Shown: positions 25,301-37,834 of the stretch, one piece after another | Position numbering within the stretch: the stretch's first letter is position 1 | Layout: every line of letters starts with the position of its first letter | From: Yamagishiella unicocca | Lineage: Eukaryota > Chlorophyta > Chlorophyceae > Chlamydomonadales > Volvocaceae | Reading direction: 5' to 3' | NCBI GenBank assembly: GCA_003116995.1 | Contig: BDSL01000101.1 | Location: 186,001 to 250,000 of the forward strand | Length of the DNA: 64,000 bases | Notes under the pieces: model-generated | What the model was told of the DNA's origin: nothing | What the model saw: the letters and a program-made list of their open reading frames with translations, nothing else | Database searches by the model: none | Position numbers and translations under genes: made by a program

Positions 25301-28300
25301 TGGGCTTGATAAGCACCTGAACCTCGTCCTCAATCATAATGTCTTGCTCGGGTGATATTGTGGGGACCGGCACGCGAGAGCTTCTACAGCGCCCTGTTAC
25401 GTGGCGTCTGAACCATGCCGTTCCGCGCCACTGAACCACGCCGTTCCGCGCCATCCCGGCTCTCGTGTACGATGCAGGCTACAACGAGCAAGTTGGTGGC
25501 GGCGACCTCACAGGTATTTAAAAAGCTCTTCGCAACTTTACGTTCTACACTTCGTACGGCAGTTGCGTTATCTTGGAGCCCAAGATGCATGTTGAGACGC
25601 GTGTTGCTGGAGCAGGTAATCGAACTGGATGTCTGCCGACACCTCCACTTCTTGGGTTCCCTGCACACATAGGCTGCTGGTGCGGAAGCTGCGTTGGGTG
25701 CCGCACGCGCGGCAGCCGCGGCACTGCAGCGCCAGGCGGCAGTGGCGTCGGCGGAGAGGAAGGAGCTCCTTGCGCGCCTAGCAGCAGCTGAAATGGAAGC
25801 CGCGGGCTCGATGGAGGTTGGTCCCCTGTCTGCTGCAAGCCGTCCGTCTCCAGGTCGCCTGCCGAGCACATCCACCCAGCAACTGCTGCTGCGTGCAATG
25901 CTACGCAGGCGCTGCACCTGGGTGCTGAGGCCGCGCTCGCACAGCGTGATCTGGCCATTCGACAGTACTTAGACGGCCAGGTGGCTGCCCTACTGGCCAA
26001 GCCGGACGTTCGGGATAAGGTCATGGCACTGGCGCGTGAGGTAAGGCCCCAGGCGTCTTCCGGCAGCGGTTAACGTGTTGAGTTGACGCTCGCTTGGCTG
26101 GTGCCTTCTCTGCAGGTGTGCGCTTTGAAGCTGTCGGAGTCCCAGCTGCAGGCAGCTCTGGCGGCCGCGAAGCACCGCAGTGATGCATCAGCTCAACTGG
26201 CGGCCAGTCTTACTGCTGCACTGCGGGCATCAGAGGAGGCGTCAGAACAAATCCTGCATCAACAAGTACGTCTTATGCCATGCAGGCGTTTTTCTCGTTG
26301 TGCTTCCGCAACAGCACGGCCACCTGAACGACTTGCTCCTCTTACAGTCGATCCATGATGTAGCTGACGGCCAGTCCAGAGGTAAACATAGCGGATTTAA
26401 TTATTTATGTGCCCGACTTGCAGTTCAGCACGACAATCTCAGGAGCCGCAGGGGACATTGATTTTAGCGGCGCTTCGCTGGCGCCGTCTGCCGTCGTGGG
26501 CGGCTTGGGTATCGAGGTTGCGCGACTGTCGGCACAGCTCGTCGCCCAGTCACATGAAACATTCCGCCTGCAGGAGGTTGCGCTGCGGTCCAAACAGGTG
26601 CGGCTTTCATGAAGGGTTGCATGCCTAAAGTCCTACGCAAAATTTCGAAAACATAATAATCCACTGACCCATGGGTCCTAACCCCAGGCGTACGAACGTC
26701 GTGAGTCTGACCTCGAAGAACTACAGGTGCGTCTGACGAGTATGGTGCCTGGGACGATACCCAGACGATATCCTGTTGTGCTGCACAGCCGTTCATGCTT
26801 GCGTGCTTTGTCCTGTAATGAAAGTAACACGGTCTCGCGTGTCGTGCGGTGTAGGCTCAGCTGGCCGCCTCGGAGCTCTTGCTATCGCAAGCCCGGGCTG
26901 AGGGCTCTGCTGCACTGCTTGCGCTCAAAGAGCAGCTGAGCGAGGTGCATGACCAGGACCGGCACCAGCTCATAAGGGAGATAAGGGAACTGCAGGTAGG
27001 CAACAGCATCAAGGCACACTCTCTCTCTTTGCTGGACTCCCTGCAGCCCTGCACCGGGTTGGCTGTGAAGGCAGTACATCGCCTTTCCCGTCCGTGTATC
27101 GATCCCGGTGTCCACATCGCACTCGCAGGACCGCCTTACTGCAACCCGGGACCTGGCGTCAAAAGGTACGACGCACCACAAGGGCCTGATCAGAAGTTGA
27201 TACTGTCCTCGCATGCCCTTACCACTGCGGAAACAATAGCTAACCGGAACTGTGGGTCGATCGTGCGCGCAATTTCACAGACGTCGAGCTGGCGGAGCAG
27301 CGCATTGCCGAGATGTCTGTGGCGGCGGATGCAGAGATCGAGAAGAGGGTATCGGAAGCCTTGTCCGGTCAGGTGCGGTCGGACGCGCCGTGAGCGGGTC
27401 TTATTGTGTCACTGCTCAGCAGCCGCACGGCGTGCAGGTGGATGCGTCGCAGCTGCATGAGATGGAAGCACGTGCTGGTCGTGCTGAGGGCAAGGTGACT
27501 CACCTGCAGTCACAGATTGAAGCTCTACAGGTAAGCAGGCGGCTGGTGCAGTGTTGCATGATGGAAGCGACGTGTAAGGGCTAACAGGGGGTTGCGCGAG
27601 CGGCAGCGTGATTTAGCTGTGAAGGTTTCACCTTGCCGGGGTCGGAAGTGATTGTTTCGCCTGCCAAGACATGTGCTGATGACGACTTTAATCGCGTCCG
27701 CGCATGTGCTACTTAGTTAACACGGCTGGGGGCTGGGACGCTCGCAGGATGCCCTGACGGCGGCAGAAGGCCAGGTAGTGGAGCTGCAGGACGTGCGGGA
27801 CGTGACGGGTGCGGCGGTGGCATCCCTGGAGGCTACGCTAGCACGAATCGAGAAGACGGCGGCTTCAGGGCCCTCCAGTGCGGCGGGGTCGTCTGCTGGC
27901 GGCAGCCGCTATGCCAACCTTTCCTCAAGCAGCGCACGCCGCGTGCCGGTGGCAGGGTAGGGTGATGGGGCGTTGGGACAGGCGCTGCGCTGGAGAGGGT
28001 GTGGCTGAGGAGAGAGTCGTGCATGTTCGTTGCCTTGCAGGGCTCAATCGGCTCCGGGTACTTCTAATGTGCAAGGGAGCTCGGGCGCCGCCGCTGGGCA
28101 GCCAAACGAGCAGCAGTCGCAGGGACTGGCGGCTCTATCCCGCGAACTGATGCGGACAAAGATGGCGGAAGCGGAGGCGGTGCGCAAGATGCGCGCGTCG
28201 GCGAGGTGAGCCGCCTGGAGCACGCATGGGGTACGCATGACTAGCCTGGCTTGATCATCAGGGTTTCATCCTCGTTCCGACCACCGCAGGGGTGAAGTGG

Positions 28301-31300
28301 ACCTGCGGCAAAAGCTGCTGCAGCGTGATGAGCGCATCACCGAGCTCAAGGACCAGCTGGCCGCCAAGTCTCGATCTCTGGAGGATCTACGGCGGAGGAC
28401 GTACCCGGGGGATCACAGCTTCCGGACTGCTCAAGCCGCAGGCGGCGCTGCCTCCGCCGCCGCGGCCCGGCCGTCATTGCGTAGTCGGTCGCCATCGCCC
28501 GTTCGGGTACGTTTGCTGAATCATCCATTGCTCAGAGGAACCCTCTACTCCGAGAGTTTTGAGCTGTCCGTCGCTGCAACGAGCGACCTCGCCACCAGCC
28601 AGTGAGCCCGTGTCCTCCTAGGTACCGGCGCTCATTGCAAGCCTGAACGGGAGCTCCACATCACGTCGCACCGTATTGCTCGCAGGGTGGAGTGGCGAGC
28701 TCCATGGCGCGTCTTGCGGCATCGGCTGCGCCTCGCCGTTCCGCCACCGACCCGTCCGCACCCGACGCACGGGCCACCGCGGACGCAGCTGACGTGGAGT
28801 ACCTGGCGGAGCAGGTGTCGCAGCTGCGGGTGGACCTCTCGAAGCGCCAGGCCGAGATCGAGCGCCTCCAGGGTACGTCTCCGGGGTGGACCCGGGTGAC
28901 GGTGGCACGGCTTGCCCGCAGTGCGTGTTGAGGGTCGGCCTCGAAGGAAATCCGCGGATAAATTGCTCATGATGCTGCTGCCGATGAGTCATGGGGTTTC
29001 CGTTAGTTGCACAGGCCGGCTTATCGTGGCGTCGGCTTGTCGCAGGAGCCTTAGCTGAGGCAAACTCTGCTGCTGTGGTGCGGGTGGAGGCCTTACGGCC
29101 GCCAGCGGCCCCGGCAAAGCCGGGCGGACAAGGCGGCGGTGCAACGGTGGACCGCCTGAAGGTGGGCTGCGTGTTAAGACACATGCAAATGATCCATTTT
29201 ACTTACAAGTGTTATGTACGCACCCTCCAGAGCCTGCCTGGCTGTGACGATGGCCGTTTGTGCCCTTCTCAGCCTGTTCGGCATGGCTCGCGAACGTTCT
29301 GTTGGCAGGTTCAGGTGGACTTACACGCTGGTTCCTCCCTTCCGCTTCCGTGCTACAGGACCAGCTCGCGACATCCAACGCGGAAATTGCATCCGCGCTT
29401 AGCACAGCTAACAGCTTGTTGCTCCGACTGAACCACCCGGGAGCGCCAGTCAGTGCAGCCGTGGGAGGTGTGGCGGCAGCCAGGAGAACCGGCAGTCCGG
29501 TGCGGCGAGCTGCTTCGGCGCCGGGCTCCGTGTCATCCGATGCTCCCCTAGCCCCCGGCACGCTAAGTGGCGTCATGCAGCAGCTTGCTGCTGCGCTGCA
29601 GACAAGTATTCAAAGCAGTGTCAGGAAGACGGCCACGGGTTCGTCGAAAGGTACGGACAGGCCCTTGCTGCGGCAAGAAGACTACTCCTACATGTCACCT
29701 CACTGGTTCCTTGTTGGGACTGCTTGCGCCTTCAGAGCCGGAGGCAGTTGGAAATTTCAACAAAGGTGGAACACGTGATGACCGACCGTCGCGTTCGTCG
29801 CACCCACAAGACGCCGCGCCAAGACGTGTGACATCAAGTCCTAGTGCTTCTGCGGGCTCGCCGACCCACGGGTCGCCCGCATTCGGGGTTTTCGAGGAGC
29901 TGCGCGTGCTGAAGCATGAGCATGCTACAGTGCAGAGTCAGCGTGATGAACTTACCTCGCGGTGCAACCACCTAGAGATAGAGGTGCAGCTCTGCCGGGA
30001 GATGGTTCAAAAGCTGCAAAAAGCTGCACACGGGCCCGACACCGATCAGCACGCAGACCAGGTGCGTTTGCTTGTCCTCTGAAAATCCCTTGGACTTGGC
30101 CACCTTTATGAATGGCTTCGGAGCAAGGAGGGCATGGTCGACCATGTTTGTGTCTCCTGTTTTGCAGGCCTCCAAGCTCCAGAGTGCCACGCAGCTTTCA
30201 AAGCTACTTGAGGGTAGCGTGACGGCCCTGCACACCTTGTGCGACAAGCTGCAGGCAGCCGCAGTGTCTGCCACTGCAGAGGCCGACGGCATCAAGCAGG
30301 TGGGCCACAGGCGATTCGCGCTAACGCACCAATGCGCATTCGTCGTACGATGCCGTGCCTAGCAACGCGCGAAACACCTTGCTGTCATTGCCTTTGTCGT
30401 TGGAAACTGACCACGGCCAAATAAACACGCATATGGGCTCTAGTCCGGCTGAAAGCATCTGCCAATGTTCCCCGCTGCTGTAAGGCCATTGGAGGCATCG
30501 TGTCCGAGCTTGTGGCCATGGACACCGCTGTGGGGCTCCTGAATCTGGAACTTGGAAAAGCGGCACAGGTAATGTAACTGGTCCAGGACCCTGCTGTCGC
30601 CCATGCTATGTCCTCTAGCTTGACGTCAACCCGGTGCCGCGTTCACTCCCGCCAGGACCTCCCGACACCAGGAGAGGCGACTGCCGCCAGCACTCCAGTC
30701 ATTTCAATGACTGGAGCGCTGGCGGTCACTCCAGTCACTTCCAGCATAAGCCGCAACCCCAGCGAACCAGCGGCTGGACGGGGGCGGGCCGAAGCCCCAG
30801 AAGGACTGTCCGGGCAGGCTTTCTACGCTGCTACGCCGGTGGACCCCGCAGTGCCGTCCTCGGACTGGACGCCTGTTACGCATTCAAGCTGGGAAACGAT
30901 CAGCTCTGGTCCAGTCACAGCAATAACAGGGGTCGGAGCTGCCCAGGAGTCTGATGGCGGCGGGGTTGGCGGTAATGCTGCAAGCAAAGGAGGGGCCAGC
31001 TCAGATCGCGACGCGCAGGGGCAACGCCTTTCTGGAAGCAGCCGTGGCAGCCGGGCCGCCGTGCAAGATCTGCGTCTCTCAACTGGCCTCAGCGCAAGTA
31101 GTGTGGACGGCGCAGCTCCGAGGCCTGACGGCGCAGTGGCGCCAGGTAAGGCTTCGTTTGCCTTCTGCTTCATTTGCGCAACAGGATTTCCTCTCATTCA
31201 CGCAAGCCACGAGCCTTCCTGTTGTATCCCCTCCTGTTGCGCAGCAATGTCGCATGCCCAGGCTGTCGTTCTCGCCTCGGCTGCGGCAAAACACAAATCT

Positions 31301-34300
31301 CGGGCCGATAAGTGGAAGCAGCGCAGCAAGGAGCTTGGGGCGCAGTTGTCCCTGCTGAACGCATCTGCGGCGGCGCGCGATGCGGCCGCATCCGAGCGCC
31401 ACGTGGCGTCCGCACACCACGTTGAGGACGAGCTCCGCAAGTGCAGGGCTGAAGCGTCCAGGTGAGCTTCGGCGCTGCGAGGATAAGCGCAAACAAGGAC
31501 CGTGAACTCGCAAAGGTTACAAGTTAATCACCTGCATGAATGGCCGAGATTGAGCTGGGGATGCTGAGGCTCTCCTCCTCATGCGCAGGCTGAAGGCAGC
31601 CCTGTCCGGAGCAGAAGCCGCCCGCCGGGAGCTTGAGGCTGTTCACAGCAGCGGCGGCAACGAGACGCAAGCCCTCATGGCTCGTGCCGCCGAAGCCTCT
31701 GCGCGCGCAGCTACTCTGCAGCGGCAGCTGGAAACGGAGCGGGCGCAGGCGGGCGCAGCGCTGGCTTCGCACCAGGAGGAGGTTGCTGTGCTCAAGGTAC
31801 GCCATCTCTGGCTCGTAGTGCCTGAGGCGCCCATACTCTCTCTGCCTCATCCTCCGGCTTCTTTTGGCCCTTGTGTCATTGATCTCTGTGCTGCAGGCCG
31901 CTGTCGCACAGGAGAAGGGCGAGCGGGCGCGGCTGCTGGTTTCCTTGCGGGAGAGCCATAGCAACACACTGCAGGTGGGAAACGGGGTGTGAGAGGAATT
32001 CCCGTGGGAACAGCTCCGCCTGTGCCCCCCCCCCGACAGTTGCCCCTCTGTGCACTCTCCTCGTTAACAGGCCGGTGAATTCGAGCCGCGGCTTCGCAAC
32101 GAGGCACTTGAGGTGGGCATTCAGCAATTCATTATGTTCCTATTAGCTATGAGGGCTGCGCATGATCGCATTTCCCAATAACCCTGGACCCCAGTTGTTT
32201 CAACCTTGTGATGCTCCTGTTCCTCCAGGCTCACGCCGCGGCTGCAGCTGCCCGCGCAGCAGCAGAGCGAGCCGAGGAACGAGCGGCGGCCTGGCGCGCA
32301 GAGGCCGATACTACAAGGCAGCGGCTGCAGCAGGCGGAGCGGGTAGGTGGTGCAAGCTGTGCGCGCCGTGTATGCCACATGGAAAGCAAGCGCCTTGCCG
32401 AGCTGTGATGCCTGGGTACCTCCTTCGGCTCCCTCAGGGGCGGCTGCAACTGCTCAGCAGCTTGGAGCTGCGGCTGGCGGCAGCGGAGCGGCGGGCGGCA
32501 GAGTGCGGCGCGCAGGCGGCGGAGCGAGTGGAGGAGCTGACCGCTAAGCTGATCGCGGCGCAGGCTGAGGCAAAGGCTGCTCCTGTGGTGGTGGACGCTA
32601 GGATGCGGGAGTTGGAGTCGATGTTGCTTGGAATGCAGGTACGAGCCTTCCGCAATAGCGGCCCGTTCTGTGGCGACGTCGCTGGAAGGGGCCTGCAGGT
32701 CGTCGGGGCCTTCCACTACTACCATGATTACAAGTGGGGTAGTGTGGTTTGGAGGTAGAGAGCGTCAGCGCTGTGCAGCGAGGTCTCACGGCCTGTCCTG
32801 ACCGAAGAAGGAGCATCACGTACCGAGGCACGCCACACCGCCTCCCTCGCAGGCCCGAACGGAGGCGGCGCGGCAGTCAGCACACAGCAGCGTGCAGGTC
32901 GGCCGGTGGAACGCCCTCACCCGCATAGTCCGCTACCAGGCGACAATCAAGCAGCTGCAGGTGCGTGGGGAGCGAATCACCCCATGTTCAACAGCAGGCT
33001 ACCTCCAATTACATGGATCCCTGTCCCGGACGGCCACCAGCACCGTATCCCCAGCACCGCCTGAATTGGGCCTGCGTGATGTGGTCGGTCATGATACACC
33101 CATCTGGTACTCATGACAGCCTTCCGGCCGTAAGCCGGTGGCAATAGTCAGCACACCCAGCCACCCACCCATTGGGCTTTCCTCACGAACCCATCCACCC
33201 ACCGCATGCAGGGAGATATGGAGGTCCAGCGAGCAGAGTGGGATCGTGACAAGGCGGTGCTGCAGGTTGGTACCCGGTGGTCTTGAAAAAAGGAAAACGC
33301 TTACACCCAGGATGCAGAGGCGAATAATGGCCATAGCTCGAGTAGTTAATCACGTTAATAGTCCGCATATGCCTCCCCGCCCTCCTTGACACGCACTGCC
33401 CCATGTCCATGCCCGGCTATACACCCGCTCGGTAGGTAGCAACGAGTGAGGCGGTGCGGCGAGGCGAGGCCATGGCGGCCGACCTGGACGACCTGCGGCA
33501 GCAGATGTCGGAGCTTCAAAACGCGGTTGACGCGGACAGACAGCAGCTCACAGCGCGCCACGCGGCACACATTCAGGTGGTGCGGGGTTGTGGGGTGGTG
33601 CGTGCGAGGGGATTGGACTTTGGTCCCCAGTGGCCTAAACGTTTTTGGCCGTGCAGATTGCTTTGTGTGACGCCGAGTCCTGGAAAACATGCGTAATGGC
33701 CACCTTTTGCGACCAACGCGCAGGAGATGCAACAGCGCATCGACCAGGAGAGGCGGGCCATAGCGGAGGCCGCCATCGCGAGGGCCGAGGCAGCAGTCGC
33801 CGCCAGCGAAAGAGCCGCCGAGGAGGCCGCCGCTGTCCGCTTGGGCACACTGGAGGGCGACTACGGCCGGAAGCTGTCGCAGATGGACTCGGCGCGGCTG
33901 GATCTGACGCGGGAGCTGGAGATGGTGCAGGCGCAATTCACGTGCGTTTTGATGCAGGCGGGCAGGAAGCTAGGGGCCGGGGATGGCGCTCGTCGCTGTC
34001 CAGCCGTAACTTCACGCAGTGTCCTGTTTGGGCTGTTTCTGGCGTGCAGCAGTTTGGAATGGAACCCTGTGTCCGGTAGTAACCGCGGGCCTCGCACCTG
34101 TCGTCTTGGCATGCCCCCCTGCGCGCAGCCAGTATCAGGCCCAGAAGGCGGCTGAGGTGGCCGGCCTGGAGCAGCGCGTCAGAGCGTACATCGAGGGCGG
34201 GTCAGGATTCGGAGGCGTCGCCCGGCGGGGAGTTGCAAGTGCCGCAGCCCAGCACCACACCGGCAGCCACCTGGGGGCCACCGCCAGCGTAGCCTCGTTG

Positions 34301-37227
34301 CGAGGCCTGCGCCGGCCGGTCAGCAGAGGGTTCCTTCGTCGCAGGAATCGGCGCGGAGCGGATTGCTCCGATGCCTGCGTGGTGCAGCCAACGTCGCTGC
34401 CAGCACCGACGGACATGCCAGCCGCTCCTGCACCGCTCCACAGCCAGGGCCCAGGCGGCCTGCGCCTGGCGCCGTCGCAGCTTGTTGCGCTGGCTCGTGG
34501 CTCGGAGGCCCTGGCAGCGGCGCAACGGGAAGCGACGTTTGAGAGGGCGCTCCGCGGGCGTGTGGAGGCGCACGTGGGGCTGCTGCGCGGCGCGATGGCT
34601 CGGCTGCGGGGCAAGTTGCGGATGGTTTCGGAGCAGCTTGGAGAGGCCCGCGCCAAGGCCATCCCACCCGTGAGTCTGGGCGCGCGCGCCACCTGATGCG
34701 CTGCTGTGTGGTCCCCCGTTGCGATGGGTGCGGGACGGCCCGCTGCATGGATGCTCTGGTACGGCCTCGCCGTCATGTCCTGCGCCACCAGTCTCACGGG
34801 GGTGCTTACCCGCTGTTGCCTTGGCCGTCACAGGAGGAGCACCGGCAGCTGCATGCTGAGCTGTCGGCGTGCAGGGAGCAGCTCAAGACTGCTCGCGCGG
34901 AGAGCGCGCGGCGACAGAAGGCGCTGCAGATGCTCCAGGTGCGTGGTGGTGCCGTGTGAGGACACGTGTGAGGACAGGTGTGAGGTCACGGGAGGCACCT
35001 GCAGGAAGAGTGGGTGCGCACGCAAGCCGCCCCGCTCCGCTATCCATACGTCGCCGAGGAATGCCTCCTTTCGAAACAGACAGTGTACCAATGAGTCAGT
35101 GTTATGTGTGTACCGCAACAACAGGGCATGGCAATGGCTCAGCCGGGTGCCACCGCCCACTCCATGGACGGCCCCGTTGCCGCCGCCGCCGCTGGCTTTC
35201 AAGCCGCCGCCATGCGGGCCAGGAACAACAGGTTTGCCACAGCGCCCGCGGCGGGTCCGTCGGTTCGCACCTCCATGCCTGGCGGCGCAGCTGCCGCCGG
35301 TTTCGGCGCCAGTTTCTACATGGCAGCGGGACTCGATGGCCTGGACAGTTTCGGGGCCTCTGGTAGGACGATGTCGTCCGCCCAGGGTGCCCACGCGGGG
35401 GATGACGACCCGCTCTCTGCGGCGCTGGAGGCGGCGGCCGCGAACGCGCGGGCCACAGCCAGCGCTCTGGAGGCCGAGAGGGCGGCGAGGCAGGCTGTTG
35501 AGGCCAAGCTCCGAGAGGCCAAGGCGGCGGCAGAGCGCAAGGCGGCACTGATCAAGTGAGCTTCCATGCGCGTGGCATCGCAGGCCCCAGTGTGTGTGTT
35601 GCATCCCCATGCCACGCCCGCGCTTGCACCTCACCCACTGGTGCAAGGGAAACGAGCTCACGCGTTCCCCGTCGAACCTGCCAGCAAAGACTCCCTTGCC
35701 GACAGCGTGATGCCCGTGGCATCCAGCGCGCGCTTGTGAAGCTCCTTCCGCACCCCTGTGGGCGTCGTGGGTGTCCCGCAGGGAGCTGAAGCGCAGGGTG
35801 GAGGAGCTGGAAGCCGCCGTCCTGAAGCAGGCCACCGCCGCCAGCGAGGAGTCCAACGCAGAATCACGCGCGAAGTCGCTGGCGGCGGCGCTGGCGCGCA
35901 AGGACGCGGTGGTGAAGGAGCTGCGAGAGCGGTTGGACGCGGCGCAGGCGTCGGTGCTGGCTGGCAGCGCGGCGGCGGAGGCGGGCTGTGATGAGCTGGA
36001 GGCCGCCCGGCGCGCGAGTGCGCGGCTGCGCGCTGACCTGGCCAAGCGGGACACGACACTGCGGGCGGCGCTGATGGACCTGGAGCAGGTGCGGGGCGGG
36101 GCATTCGAGAGGCAAGATCGCGGGGCAGGCAATGCGGAAGTGCCCTAGGCAACCATTGGTCACGTCAGGCAACGGATGGCGGCCATTACGGCTATTCGTA
36201 CGGTGGGAATCACTGGGCCTGGGGCGCGCTGCGCCGTTCCACTGCTGCCGCCTGCGCTTGCACCGCAGGAGCGCAAGTTGCTGTCGGGCGCCAACAAGCA
36301 GCTGGAGGTAATGACCAGGCGCGAGGCGGCGGCAAGGCGGCAAGCGGGGTCCGCCGGGGAGGTGCTGCGTGGGCGCATGGGCGAGCTCCTCGAGGCGCTG
36401 CGGGCCTTGTCGCGAGTGCTGCTGCAGGCCGTGGCGGCCATGGACGCCGCATCGGACCGCCTGCAGCGACGGACCAGCGGCACACCAGTGGCACCGCTGG
36501 CGGCCGCTGGCGGCATGTCTGCACAAGACATCTCCCAGCTGACCAGCCTTTCCATAGAGGACGTAAGGCACCTGCTGGGGCCTGAGGCCAGCGAGCTGGC
36601 GGGCCTGCTGAAGCAGCAACACGCCCACGGGCTGTCCGCGGGTGCCAGCGGGGCTATCGCAGCATCGCTGGAGGCGGCGCAGCGGGTGGGCGAGCTGCTG
36701 TCGGTGCTCGAAGTGGCGCTGGCTGCGGCGGCAGATCAGGTGGCTCCGGCGCTGACGCAGGCGGAGGGGCAGGTGGGTGGGCGCTGTCATCCCAGTGCAG
36801 TCCGACCGCGCACGCATAGCCGCTGCATCGTGAACCGTCTAGCCTAAGTGTATCCCCTCCCTTCCGCACCCTCCAGAACCCTGTCGCTGATGCCGGTGAC
36901 TCCCAGGGCGAGGACGAACTGCTACGAGACCAGCTGCTGGCGGCAGTGGCGGCGGCTGCAGACCCAGCTGCTGCCGCGGCGGCGGTTCTGAGCAGCCGCA
37001 GCCGGCCCGGCAGGGCCGCGGCGCCGGGAGCGGAAGCTTCCTGCGGGCAGGCAGGGCGTCGCGCCAGCGGGGCCAATCGCAGCAGCGGAACAAACGCATC
37101 CGGGGCTGGGGCTGGCGACCCGTGGGACAGTCGGTCGCTGCATATGCTGGTAGAGCAGGTCCAGGCGGAGGCGCAGCGCGCCGAGGGCGAGCTTGCGGCT
37201 GCGCTGCGAGGTACGGGTGCGTTGTGA
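13371..37227 (+). CDS. Giant PapD/MSP-like and coiled-coil protein (~4,460 aa)
   Basis: One gene of about 69 exons (map in next entry). Residues ~1-144 (13371-13439, 13516-13731, 13947-14095) form an immunoglobulin-like PapD/MSP-type (ASH-like) domain: FVLLEPEELLFRDVKLSQ, VRVTNTLRAPVELSIKP, LRLRAGETATVDVRV, HFDQKFYATFWLSPELE. Residues ~145-650 are disordered, rich in Ser/Pro/Gly. From about 655 to the end, short exons encode almost continuous Ala/Glu/Arg/Gln heptads (e.g. LQSRQPEVTRAVDAALMREQ), broken by Ser-Pro-Arg linkers. No motor, kinase or membrane segment was seen. PapD/ASH domains plus long coiled coil suit a ciliary, basal-body or membrane-contact scaffold (inference). No named homologue is recognised. 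Start: ATG 13371 opens directly into the PapD strand; stop TGA 37225-37227. Exons near 25283-25672 and a few weak acceptors are uncertain, and a split into two genes is not excluded. Confidence 0.8.
25037..25048. repeat. Palindrome GACCCATGGGTC (copy A)
   Basis: Perfect 12-bp palindrome in an intron of the giant gene; other exact copies at 26666, 38464 and 61183. Confidence 0.8.
26666..26677. repeat. Palindrome GACCCATGGGTC (copy B)
   Basis: Exact copy, intron of the giant gene, 11 bp before an acceptor. Confidence 0.8.
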
Positions 37228-37834
37228 TGACGTGTACTACGATGCGGACGTGGGAACAGGGATATAGGCCATATGGGGTACTGCGCGCGACACGCCCATT
37301 GGACAGGGATGTGACACACCACATTGTGTTACTATCGTCAGTGTGAACAATTGATGTGTGGATGGAACATTGGATTATTTCGAATGTACGGGTATCGCTG
37401 CATGACGCGTCTACGTGCGGCAACATCTTTTATGTCACTACATACATTGATGAACGTTTACGCCTTCGAAACTGCGCTGGCTGCGTATGTACACGCGATG
37501 GGTCTGGAGGGAGCCGTGTTGAGTGACGCCCATGGTTTCGCTCGACCGAAGAGATGCCGAGCATGGGCTGATTGCTCAATTCCGTGGGGAGTAGAGCGGG
37601 GTTGATTGCAAGAGGAACTGCTTTTTGGGACCCCTGCTGTGTAGCCTGAAACAGAAAATGCGTTCGGAGCCGCGACAATAAAATGAGTCCTGAAAACACG
37701 GTTACACTATGCACCAGCTCTGTGGCAAACGTCCATCAAATGACAACTGGGGACGACCACCCACAACCGCGAAGCACCTTCCAGCATCAGGCAGGCGTAT
37801 GTGGCGCCCGCCATGTCGTCAGCTGCCACCGTCA
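37228..37834. other. Tail-to-tail intergenic, no gene seen
   Basis: Separates the stop of the giant gene from the stop of FAS1 gene 1 on the other strand; it must hold both 3' UTRs. No repeat or exon recognised. Confidence 0.6.

Larger units (their letters stand above)
13371..37227 (+). other. Exon map of the giant gene
   Basis: Hand-derived exons: 13371-13439, 13516-13731, 13947-14095, 14223-15134, 15252-15357, 15515-16024, 16303-16467, 16673-16715, 16895-17124, 17398-17535, 17652-17729, 17828-18061, 18208-18288, 18464-18785, 19007-19468, 19634-19878, 20055-20105, 20262-20342, 20465-20800, 21000-21214, 21345-21660, 21763-21846, 21933-22024, 22174-22327, 22469-22612, 22788-22885, 23058-23139, 23409-23516, 23719-23882, 24117-24251, 24380-24479, 24569-24739, 24827-24973, 25163-25282, 25478-25513 (weak), 25673-25816, 25909-26040, 26116-26265, 26424-26597, 26688-26726, 26855-26995, 27289-27372, 27438-27530, 27748-27956, 28041-28205, 28290-28506, 28686-28872, 29046-29161, 29359-29650, 29736-30061, 30168-30299, 30485-30568, 30656-31145, 31245-31461, 31589-31796, 31897-31974, 32071-32112, 32229-32342, 32438-32638, 32853-32960, 33212-33265, 33436-33576, 33724-33941, 34129-34679, 34834-34938, 35125-35555, 35782-36088, 36269-36772, 36877-37227. 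Borders may be off by a base or two in places: the total is 13,399 nt, one base over a multiple of three. Confidence 0.7.

Noticed and set aside
34828..36132. 434-codon minus-strand frame
   Set aside because: Antisense shadow of high-GC coiled-coil exons of the giant gene. The plus strand has phased splice sites and heptads; the minus frame is Ala/Arg/Ser low complexity.
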